A program made the translations under genes and the position numbers. A stretch of 64,000 nt of DNA from Emiliania huxleyi CCMP1516. Its lineage: Eukaryota; Haptophyta; Isochrysidales; Noelaerhabdaceae. This document shows, in pieces, positions 19,988 to 28,149 of this stretch. The stretch is taken from NCBI RefSeq assembly GCF_000372725.1, contig NW_005201231.1, positions 229,637 to 293,636 of the forward strand, in the 5' to 3' direction. The notes beneath the pieces are model-generated. The model was not told where the DNA came from, searched no databases, and was given only the letters and a program-made list of their open reading frames with translations. The first letter of the stretch is position 1, and each line of letters opens with the position of its first letter.

Positions 19988-21326
19988 TTAACCCCTAAAC
20001 GGCTACCGAAACGGGGTGCCCGGAAGGGCGATATCACGGCGGCCTAACTGTGCCTCCGTGCGCTCGCCACATACCCCCTGCTGCCCGAGGGTCGTGTTAG
20101 TACTTTATTGGGCACATACAGAGGCGGTGGGAAGCCACCACGTTCCCTTCAAATTTTCCGCCACAGAGCTCCGGAGCGCGCTCTGCACGAGCTCCTGGGA
20201 CGCGGTTTCGTCTTTCGATCCCAGACGGTCGTCGCACGTCGGCGCCCCTGAGGTCCGCTGTCATAGGTGTAGCACGCTACTAGATACACTGCCTCCAAGT
20301 TGAGCGGTGGAAAATTGTGACGAAGCCACGCACCGAAGCGCCGGCGTCCCTCTGGCAATCTGCCACCGACAGCAACACGCCTTTGATCACCGGCTGCTTG
20401 CGCTCCGCATACTCTCCAGAAGCTGTTGGTTGTGTGGCTGGTGCTACTTCTATCAGCCTTCCTCATGCACAATGTTGCCGTTGAGCTACGAGGCTTCACC
20501 CCGTCGTCATTTGAGTTTGCTGCCAGCCACACACAGCGCGTTCCTGCTGCACGAATGGTTGGACAGGTGTGAACAACACCTCGTGGGGGCGGCACCGCAG
20601 GCGTCCATTGAGGGGTCCAGGTGATAGCCCTGGGCGGGCAATCCATACGCCTAGTTGGGCTTCAGATCGCCCGATCGCGTCCCGGTGAACTGACGTCGGA
20701 TTTGTGACGCCGCCGCACCGCGCCGCGGCCGGGGGCCCTCTGGAGGCTGAGGATGGCCGTGGCGGACCTAGACGAGCTCTGGGAGGTAAAGTGTTAGTGT
20801 ATATATTGTAGAGGCTGACCACGTGCACAATATCTCTCACTCTAGCTAAGCCAGGGGAGGCTATTCTGGGCGTCCACACGGCTTGCACCGGTGACCCTCG
20901 CGACAAAGCGAGCGCGTCCGGCAGAGCGACTGAAGAATCGAGGACAGAGTCACAAATCCCGCTTGTTGTGCATGTTTTGAGGTCGGACAGTGCTGCTGTC
21001 TTCTCCACGCAGCAGCCGACGCCACCAGGCCTCGGTAGCTGAGCAGCAGGAGCCTCCTCGCTGCTGGCAGAGTTGCGCCTCTGTTTGCCGCCGCTAAGAG
21101 ATCGCTGTTGCGGGAATCCAGGGAATCTAAAGGAATCTAGAATCTGTGGGTCCGAGATTCGATCTGGGACCTGAGCCGCTCGGGACCAGCTGCACATGAC
21201 CGGGGCCACTGCCATGTCGCAGAGACGACTGCTGGATCGGCCGTCGCTACGACCAGCCGTCCTGCAAAGGAATAAAATAACACCCGGTTCCCGTCAGTAC
21301 TGACGGGAACGCCGTTTAGGGGTTAA
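19988..21326. mobile_element. piggyBac-like non-autonomous DNA transposon
   Basis: TTAA at 19988-19991 is followed by CCCCTAAACGGC, and the inverted copy GCCGTTTAGGGG is followed by TTAA at 21323-21326. TTAA target duplication plus termini CCC...GGG are the piggyBac signature. Just inside the right end is a perfect 24-base palindrome (GTTCCCGTCAGT and its complement, about 21286-21309). No transposase frame was recognised in the 1331-bp interior, so it is probably non-autonomous. A segment of about 185 bp of the interior (20555-20740) recurs inverted at 37560-37742. Confidence 0.72.
20555..20740 (+). repeat. Dispersed repeat shared with 37560-37742
   Basis: Shared blocks in reverse orientation include AATGGTTGG.CAGGTGTGAACA, TCCAGGTGATAGCCCTGG, CATACGCCTAGTTGG and GGATTTGTGACGCCGCCGCA. 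The 20.6 kb copy lies inside the piggyBac-like element. Confidence 0.75.
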
Positions 21327-21399
21327 GCTACCAAAGGGGGATAGCCCAGGCTGCTGGTAAAGCTGTCTTTTAGAGTAAACGAAAAAGAAAACAGAAACG

Positions 21400-21625
21400 G
21401 GAAACCCCCAACAGAGGGAGAGGGGAGGGGATGGGAGGACGGCACGCCCGCCACGCAGGGAGTTTAAAAGAGAGGAGTGTGGGCTCGAGCAGCCGTAAAA
21501 AGAAAGAAGCGAGCCAGCCCAAGGGAGGGATGGGAGGACGGCACGCCGCCACCACACAGGGATTTTAAGGAGAGGTGTGTGATGCGCTAGCCGTCGCCCA
21601 CCCTAGGGAGTCTGCCTCTTCCTAT
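21400..21625 (+). repeat. AAAG/GGGAGGGATGGGAGG dispersed repeat, two tandem-like copies
   Basis: A partial copy (21415-21480) and a fuller copy (21500-21610) both contain GGGATGGGAGGACGGCACGC. The fuller copy extends through CAGGGATTTTAAGGAGAGG and GTGATGCGCTAGCCGTCGCC, as at 52430-52495. Confidence 0.75.
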
Positions 21626-21710
21626 CGAGCAGCCGTCGCCCTCTAGTAAAAGCGTGGCGAAATTCTTTATTTGTAAAATTCTTTATTTCCCGCCAACCAA
21701 ACTCCCCTGC

Positions 21711-22667
21711 ATGCCGGCCTCGCAAGGCCCACTGGTCTTTGCTCCGCAGCGCGGCGTCCCAAATCCCTCGGCGGTGCGCGAGCTGAAATCCCTCTCGTCC
21801 ACACATTACGCGCTGTGGCTGCACGGCGGACTTCCTCTCGCCGAGTACCTGACCCGCAACCGCCTCGCGTTGACGTCCCCACTCGAGCTTCCGGCCCTGC
21901 GGGTGTCTGTCACGCCGCTGCCCGCTGCAAGGCCCGCCCCTCGGGAGGGCCGAGGAATCGAGCTTGGGAGCCGCACGCCCGTCACGGGCGCGGCGCCTCG
22001 CTTCGAGGCGCGATCGACCGGCGGAGAGTGGGCGAATGTGCAGCCGCGCCAGTTGTCGCAGCAGCTCAGCTCTGTGCCTTCGGCCTCATCCCAGGACGCA
22101 CCAACCACCTCCGCGCCGGCGTGGGGCCAGTCGCAGCAGCACCAGTCGTTCCAGAGCTTTGCCCTCGCGCCGCTGCAGGAGCCGCCGCCGCCAGGACGCA
22201 GGGGCGAGAGTGAGGCGGGAGGAGGCGCCACCGCCGCTGCTTCGGCGGAGGCCACGCCGTGGCCGAGGACCCTTTTACCGACGGGCGAGCGAGCGTCCGC
22301 CCCGGCCGCTTCCGCCCCTGCTGCTTCCCTCCCGGCTGCGTCCGCATCTCTTGCCGCCGCCGCCTCGCCTGCCGCCGCCTCGCCGCGTCCGGGCGTGTAC
22401 TACTTCAAGAAGCAGCGCCGCGCGAGCTTCGGCGAGGCGCACCCGCAGGCTACCTGCCGCGCGCCCCCTCGCGACGCGTCCGTCCAGCATACGCGAGGCG
22501 TTGCAGGGACGGATTCACATCGATGGCTCGTAGGAGGGCCCGCGCGAACTCGTGCTGCGGATGGAGCTCGCATACGCAAGCCTCTCGCCGCTCCAGCGCC
22601 GCCCCTTCGAGGAGGCCGCGTCGGCCGCTGCGGCCGCCCCGACCGCCTCGGCATTCACTTCTGGTGA
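21711..22667 (+). CDS. Disordered Ser/Ala/Pro-rich protein, possibly N-terminus of the polymerase
   Basis: The frame begins MPASQGPLVFAPQRGVPNPS about 25 bases after two AAATTCTTTATTT motifs. It has a protein-like first part (VRELKSLSSTHYALWLHGGL, LAEYLTRNRLALTSPLELPA) followed by low-complexity Ala/Ser/Pro and Gln-rich sequence. Further Gln-rich sequence (22925-23030) in another frame leads into the polymerase without a clear stop in the spliced frame. It could therefore be the first exon(s) of the same gene. The exon ends are not resolved. Confidence 0.45.
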   Translation: MPASQGPLVFAPQRGVPNPSAVRELKSLSSTHYALWLHGGLPLAEYLTRNRLALTSPLELPALRVSVTPLPAARPAPREGRGIELGSRTPVTGAAPRFEARSTGGEWANVQPRQLSQQLSSVPSASSQDAPTTSAPAWGQSQQHQSFQSFALAPLQEPPPPGRRGESEAGGGATAAASAEATPWPRTLLPTGERASAPAASAPAASLPAASASLAAAASPAAASPRPGVYYFKKQRRASFGEAHPQATCRAPPRDASVQHTRGVAGTDSHRWLVGGPARTRAADGARIRKPLAAPAPPLRGGRVGRCGRPDRLGIHFW

Positions 22668-23046
22668 GACGGACTCGGACTGCCACGCCGCCGCCGCTGC
22701 CGCTGCTGCATCTGCTGCCGCTGCACCTGCTGCTGCCGCGGCTGCTGCAACCGCTGCTGCCGCCGCTGCCGCCGCTGCTGCCGCCGCTGCCTTTGCACCC
22801 GCTGGTGATGCCGCCGCGACTACCTCCGCCGAGGCTGGCCGCGTGGCCGCGCGGGGCTTCATTGATTGCTCATTGATCAGTTAGTTGATGGTCAATTGAT
22901 AGGCTGGCCGCGCCTCTGCTCGATCGCAGCAGCAACCGTCGCAGCAGCAACCGTCGCAGCAGCGAACGTCGCAGCAGCAACGGTCGCAGCCGCCGCCGCA
23001 GCCGCCGCCGCAGCCGCCCTCGTCTCAGTCCTCTCTTTGCGGCTGG

Positions 23047-25872
23047 ATGGGCCTGCCGAGCGAGCCTTCGCAAGGGACGGCGGCGGGCGTGCGGCCGCCG
23101 CCGGCCAGCGCGAGCCAAGGCGGCGCTCGCTCGGCAGCGGCGACTCCGCGGCGCGAGTGGGGTGGCAGCAAGGTGACCAAGCGGCGGCTGGAGGAGGAGG
23201 GGGCGCTCCTCGCGCGGGGCTTGCTGGCCTAGAAGCGGAACACGGGCTCTCGTACTCCAACCAGCGCTCGAGAGGACACGTACTCAACTGTACTCGGCCG
23301 AATTCCGCCGTACTCATATTGTATCTGTGTCGCCCGTATTCACGCAGCACTCTGAAGACACTGCACAAGGCCGTCCTCCCGAGGCTGGCGTACTCAGCAC
23401 GTAGGTCTGCGGGCGATGGAGGCGCTCATACAGCCGGCAACTTCCACGCAGCTCGACTGTCTCAAGGCGGCGGACGGCGCCGTCCTCGTCTGGCTGTACG
23501 AGGACGGCTCGACCTCGGCCAGGCCGAGCCTGCGCCAGAACGACTCGCAGCAGCAGGCGGCCGCGGTCATCGGCGCGTCGCTCCTCGTCCAGAGCCGAGC
23601 CGCCGCCGGCGGAGGAGGCGGGGTATGCCATGTTGCCTCGGCCGGTTGCGAGCCGTGTCTCTCCACGAGGGGCATTGTGAGGACAGGCGGGGGACAGGCG
23701 TTCCTGCACCTCGACTTGCGCGGCGCAGAAGGCGCGGGCGGGAGAGGCGCACTCCGCCGCCTCCTCCTGCGCAAGAAGGGAGTCGACGGAGGCGGCGGAG
23801 GCGGCGGAGGCGGCGGAGGCGGGGGGCATGGCGGCGGAGGCGGGGGGCATGGCGGCGGAGGCGGGGGGCATGGCGGCGGAGGCGGGGGGCATGGCGGCGG
23901 AGGCGGAGGCGGGGCGGTGTCGCTGGTCTGCCCCAATGCACAGGTGGTGCTGCTCCCCATATCTCCCCATATCTCCCCATATCTCCCCATATCTCGAGCC
24001 CCAATGTACAGGTGGTGCTGCGCTCCGCCCTCTTCACTCTCGATGGAGTGAGTTCGGCGCTCGAGATCGAGACGGGCCTGTGGGTCGTCTTGCGGGCGGC
24101 TCGCGCGGCTCGAGGCTGTGAACGGCGCCTCTTCACACTCTCCAGCCGTGAGTAGGTCGACCCGGTGCTGATGGCGTGGCTCGAGGCTGTGAACGGCGCC
24201 TCTTCACACTCTCCAGCCGTGAGTAGGTCGACCCGGTGCTGATGGCGTGGCTCGAGGCTGTGAACGGCGCCTCTTCACACTCTCCAGCCGTGAGTAGGTC
24301 GACCCGGTGCTGATGGCGTGGCTCGAGGCTGTGAACGGCGCCTCTTCACACTCTCCAGCCGTGAGCAGGTCGACCCGGTGCTGATGGCGTGGCTCGAGGC
24401 TGTGAACGGCGCCTCTTCACACTCTCCAGCCGTGAGCAGGTCGACCCGGTGCTGATGGCGTGGCTCGCCGAGCCCGACTCCACCGAGGCGGAGCTGGCGC
24501 TGCCCGCGCTCTACAGCCGCTACATGGTCGGCGCTGGCGCGGGGGGGGCGGCGGCGGCGGGCCACGCAGCCCTCGGTGCGGAGCCTGGTGGCGCCGAGCA
24601 GCTCGAGGCCGACTTGCGCGCGTGCTGGGCCCTGTGCGGGCAGCTGTGCGGCGTGCTCAAGGCGTCTCATGGGCCGGCGGGCGTGGCTGTGATGCAGCGC
24701 GAGCTCACCGTGGCGCAGGTGCTCACCGACATGGAGCTGCACGGACTTCCCCTCCACCTCCCGACCCTGCGCCGCCCGCTCGGCGAGGTCCAGCGGCGGT
24801 GCGAGGCGCTGTCGCGCGAGGCAGAGGCGCTGCTTGGAGGACCGCTCAACCTCGGCTCGCCGCAGCAGGTCTCCGAGGCGCTCTACGCCCGGCTCACTCT
24901 CTGCTGACTAGTTGGCTCGTGCCCATAGGCTCGCCGCAGCAGGTCTCCGAGGCGCTCTACGCCCGGCTCACTCTCTGCTGACTAGTTGGCTCGTGCCCAT
25001 AGGCTCGCCGCAGCAGGTCTCCGAGGCGCTCTACGCCCGGCTCACTCTCTGCTGACTAGTTGGCTCGTGCCCATAGGCTCGCCGCAGCAGGTCTCCGAGG
25101 CGCTCTACGCCCGGCTCACTCTCTGCTGACTAGTTGGTTCGTGCCCATAGGCTCGCCGCAACAGGTCTCCGAGGCGCTCTACGCCCGGCTGCGCCTGCCG
25201 CCGCCGCCCGTTCCGGCGGGGGCGGCGGCGAGGTCCGGGCACGGCTCCACCAATGAGGCCCACCTCGCCAGGCTCGAGATATGGGGAGATATGGGGAGAT
25301 AGGGGGAGATGTGGCACGGCTCCACCAATGAGGCCACCCTCGCCAGGCTCGAGATATGGGGAGATAGGGGGAGATAGGGGGAGATGTGGCACGGCTCCAC
25401 CAATGAGGCCCACCTCGCCAGGCTCGAGATATGGGGAGATAGGGGGAGATAGGGGGAGATGTGGCACGGCTCCACCAATGAGGCCCACCTCGCCAGGCTC
25501 GAGATATGGGGAGATAGGGGGAGATAGGGGGAGATGTGGCACGGCTCCACCAATGAGGCCCCTCGCCAGGCTGGCCGCCTCGCGGCCTGACTGCGCGCTG
25601 CCCGCCATCGTGCTCGAGTACCGCCACCTCCGCAAGGCGGCCGCACTGAGCTAGCTAGTGTACACCCATGCATCACCCGACTGATGAAGTGACGAATCGC
25701 AAGGCGACCGACGCCTTCCTCGAGCCCCTCCTCGCCAAGGCGGTCTCCCCACACACATCTCCTCATATCTCCCCATATCTCCCCATATCTCGAGCTTCTC
25801 CTCGCCAAGGCGGTGCCCGACTGCCGTCCAGCCGGCGCCGGCGCCGGCGAGGGCGGGGGCGACGGCGAGGGC

Positions 25873-25904
<32 letters not shown>

Positions 25905-27420
25905 GGGCGAGGGCGAGGGCGAGGGCGAGGAGGGCGCGGGGCGAGCCGCGGACGCGCGCATCTACACGAGCTGGCAGCTGCTCGCCACCGGCACCGGCCG
26001 CGTCGCCTCGCGCAACCCGAACGTGCAGCAGGTGCCTCGCGCGTCGCCGGAGCCGGTTCCCGGCGCTGCGAGCGGAGGGGCGAGCGAGGTGCGCGTGTGC
26101 GTGCGGTCCGCCATGCGACGGCTCAGTCGCCAGGCATGTCTCACTCAACCACTCACCCACAGGTGCGCGTGTGCGTGCGGTCCGCCTTTGTCGCCTCGGC
26201 AGGGGCTGTCCTCGTCTCTGCAGACTACCGGCGACAAGAGACGTGCTTTGCCCATCGCCCCTCCTCTCCCGGTCTCCGAGCCTCCCCGTAGCCGTGCCGC
26301 AGGCAGCTGGAGATGCGCCTGCTCGCCGCCTTCTCCGAGGCTCGAGATATGGGAGATATGGGGGTATATGGGGAGATGCGCCTGCTCGCCGCCTTCTCCG
26401 AGGCCGGCTCGCATGCCGCGCGCGCGCTGAGGGCGGCGGCGTCTCTTCACACCTGCGCCGGCCGGTGAGCAGGACCCGCTCCTGGCCCGGATGCTCCACT
26501 CGAACGAGGACCTCTTCCGCTCGATCGCCGCCGCCTTCTTCAAGCGAGAGGTCGGCGCCGTCTCCGCCGCGGAGCGCGAGAAGACCAAGCAGCTCTGCTA
26601 CGCTCTCTGCTACGGGCTCGGGCCAGAGCAGCTCGGAGGCCACCTCAAGATCAGCACGCCGGAGGCGCGGCGGCTCAAGGAGGACTTCCTTCGCTGCTTC
26701 GGCGGCATGGGGGCGCCGCCGTGGAGCACGCCACGGCGCGAGCGGCGCCTCGTCACGCGCGCAGCTGTGAGCAGGCATGCGCGCGTTCATGGAGAAGGTC
26801 AAGGCGCGCGCGCGGAGGTGCGGCAGGACGACGACCATCGGGGGGCGCATCCGGCAGCTCGCAGACATCAACTCGCGCGACTTCACCGCCCGTGCGCGAG
26901 CCGAGCGCCAGGCGAGCGGCTCTCGGTGGCCAAAGCACTTGGCCACAGGCGCCCAGCTGAACAACGGAGCGAGGCGCAACTGTTCAGGCGATCAACTCGA
27001 CGATCCAGGGCTCCGCGGCAGACATCGCCAAGGAGGCGATGATCCGCTGCTGCGAGGAGCTGTCTGCCCACAACCTCCCCGCGCGGCTGATTGCGCAGAT
27101 CCACGACGAGCTGTTGCTCGAGGTGCGTGAATGAAGAACAATGTGTACCGATAATTGATGATGATGATAATAATTACGACGAGCTGCTCGAGGTGCTCCC
27201 CATCTCTCCTCATCTCTCCCCATATCTCCCCATATCTCCCCGTATCTCGCTCCTGCTCGAGGTGCGTGACGAGGCGCTCGCGCAGACCGTCACGAGCGTC
27301 CGACGCGCCATGGAGGAGATGCAGGGCGTGTTCGCCGCCTTCCCGCTGCCGCGGCTGCCTGCCGAGGTGCGGGTCGGTCGCGACTGGGCGCACATGCGCC
27401 CCTTTGACGAGCAAGCGTGA
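23047..27420 (+). CDS. Family A DNA polymerase, POLQ/POLN class, many short introns
   Basis: After splicing, the polymerase landmarks appear in order: VDPVLMAWLAEPDSTE (degenerate exonuclease region), VLTDMELHGLPLH, PLNLGSPQQVSEALYARLRL, GSTNEAHLARLAAS with IVLEYRHLRKA, then TGTGRVASRNPNVQQVP, motif A VLVSADYRRQ, LEMRLLAAFSE, LLARMLHSNEDLFRSIAAAF, motif B EKTKQLCYALCYGLG, GMRAFMEKVKARARRCG, ERQAINSTIQGSAADIAK and motif C AQIHDELLLEV. Both catalytic aspartates are present. No helicase domain was seen, so it is POLN-like or a helicase-less POLQ. Resolved introns: 23219-23404, 23944-24011, 24855-25150, 25272-25569, 25740-25809, 26403-26472, 26705-26774 and 27123-27261. The role is probably translesion or end-joining repair. 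The 5' end is uncertain. Confidence 0.88.
23219..23404 (+). mobile_element. Introner-like element family A, copy 3 (intron)
   Basis: The intron starts GCTTGCTGG, then CCTAGAAGCGGAACACG, contains CCAACCAGCGCTCGAGAGGA and ends CTCAGCACGTAG. The exon resumes GTCTGCGGG (6 of 9 match to the first nine bases). Phase 1 on both sides joins ALLARG to LRAMEALIQ. It is about 186 bp and highly similar to the copy at 4717-4906. Confidence 0.82.
23944..24011 (+). mobile_element. Family C intron with 21-base target repeat
   Basis: The CCCCAATG(C/T)ACAGGTGGTG direct repeat flanks four units of CTCCCCATAT followed by CTCGAG. Each ACAG|GTGG gives one splice site (GT-AG). Removal joins SLVCPNAQ to VVLRSALFTLDG. 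Confidence 0.8.
24094..24441 (+). repeat. Five tandem 71-bp units carrying family B sequence
   Basis: GAACGGCGCCTCTTCACACT starts at 24120, 24191, 24262, 24333 and 24404, so the period is exactly 71. Each unit holds a family B body ending CCGTGAG(T/C)AG and a short exon-like piece GTCGACCCGGTGCTGATGGC. Only the last unit continues into real coding sequence (WLAEPDSTEAEL). The whole array is probably removed as one intron, with a GC donor near 24094. Confidence 0.72.
24855..25150 (+). repeat. Intron made of four 74-bp tandem copies of exon sequence
   Basis: GCTCGCCGCAGCAGGTCTCC begins at 24855, 24929, 25003 and 25077, and a fifth copy (GCTCGCCGCAACAGG) at 25151 is the functional exon. Each unit is 37 bp of exon-like sequence plus 37 bp beginning GCTCACTC, with CTGAC (branch-like) and ending CCCATAG. 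Because 37 is not a multiple of three, the intermediate exon-like pieces cannot all be retained. Splicing 24854 to 25151 gives NLG|SPQQVSEALYARLRLP. Confidence 0.78.
25242..25616 (+). repeat. Five tandem 75-bp units with family C sequence; four span an intron
   Basis: CGGCTCCACCAATGAGG starts at 25242, 25317, 25392, 25467 and 25542. Units contain GAGATATGGGGAGATAGGGG. The first copy is coding; the last copy has a 2-base deletion in the part before its CGCCAG. Splicing 25271 to 25570 (CGCCAG|GCTCGAG ... CGCCAG|GCTGGCC) puts that deletion in the intron and gives HLAR|LAASRPD in frame. Confidence 0.75.
25740..25809 (+). mobile_element. Family C intron (GC-AG) with long flanking repeat
   Basis: CTCGAG..CTCCTCGCCAAGGCGGT occurs on both sides of CATATCTCCCCATATCTC. 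Splicing AAG|GC to AAG|GC joins EPLLAK to AVPDCRP. Confidence 0.75.
26336..26472 (+). mobile_element. Nested family C and family B introns
   Basis: A 32-base coding segment (GAGATGCGCCTGCTCGCCGC ... CCGAGG) is duplicated on both sides of a GATATGGGAG repeat. Directly after the second copy lies a 70-bp GC-AG intron (26403-26472) with GGCGTCTCTTCACACC and GGTGAGCAG. Expected protein FSE|DPLLARMLH is obtained from either GAG|GC donor. Confidence 0.72.
26705..26774 (+). mobile_element. Family B intron, 70 bp
   Basis: It starts GCATGGGGGC and the next exon starts GCATGCGC (GCATG direct repeat). It contains CGCCTCGTCACGC and ends GCTGTGAGCAG. Removal gives RCFGG|MRAFMEKV, which matches the polymerase thumb-side pattern. 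Confidence 0.72.
27123..27261 (+). mobile_element. Double intron with three copies of the motif C target
   Basis: CTG(T/C)T(G)CTCGAGGTGC occurs three times (27113, 27184 and 27252 regions). The first gap holds AT-rich GATGATGATAATAATT; the second holds CTCCCCATATCTCCCC (family C). GT-AG splicing from the first to the third copy restores HDELLLE|VRDEALAQ. Confidence 0.72.
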
Positions 27421-28149
27421 GGCCGAGGGTAGCTCTTGAGGGAAAGAGGGACACCGCCCGGACTTGCGCGCCCCTTGCGGGTCATGGCGCCGGCGCGCTT
27501 GAGAGGGTCTCTCCTCTGGAGCGCGCGTGGCGGGACAGGGCTCGCGAAGGCGCTGGAGCGTGGCGGATGGCGGCGGGGTACTGTACGGTTGCATACACGT
27601 ATGGGCGGACTCGCCGGATTCACACACGCTCTGCTCGCGTCCGTGTCGAGACGAGCGCGTCGTCCGTGACCAGTCTCCGTATCTACATACATACGCAGAG
27701 AAATTTGCGCCCGGTCCCCGGAGAGTCTATTCACACACCACGCAGACCGCCACCAGCGGAAACAACGGTACCTTTAAGGTACGCAGACAGGCGACAGGGC
27801 AGGTGGTGGTGGTGGTCTGGTGGTGGTGTAAAATAAGGGAGACGGCGCGTTTGGCCGCGAACGGAGCCTTGCTAGACGAGTAGGCCATGCTCTGGCGGCG
27901 GCTCGCGAGCGGCGCTGCACGCGCGGTACAAGCCCGGCCGGGGCGCTGGGAGCCTATTCACAGAGGGCCCAACGGGGATTTCTCGCTCGAGATTTTTCGC
28001 TTCGCTGCGCGGCCTGGGAATTGGTAGGTAGGTGGGGGGCACGGAGCCTGGCGGTTGGCGCCCGCGCCGCGGGGTTTTTTTTCGGAGCCGCCCGCCGCTC
28101 TCTCCTCCTCTCGCCGCCGCTCTCCTCCTCTCGCTGGCCTCTCTCCTCG
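27421..28149. other. Intergenic between polymerase and ligase
   Basis: No gene was recognised. A GTGGTGGTG run (27803-27826) and a possible AT-richer promoter patch (27690-27850) are present. Confidence 0.4.

Noticed and set aside
22866-24155. 429-residue ORF with Ala-rich start and Gly/Arg-rich end
   Set aside because: It crosses the family A intron and several low-complexity blocks in a frame different from the polymerase. The polymerase motifs are in other frames except around VVLRSALFTLDG.
24120-24474. Five repeated exons each encoding VDPVLMAWLE
   Set aside because: Considered as genuine exon repeats, but only the last copy continues into conserved sequence. The others are more simply part of one composite intron; RNA is needed to decide.
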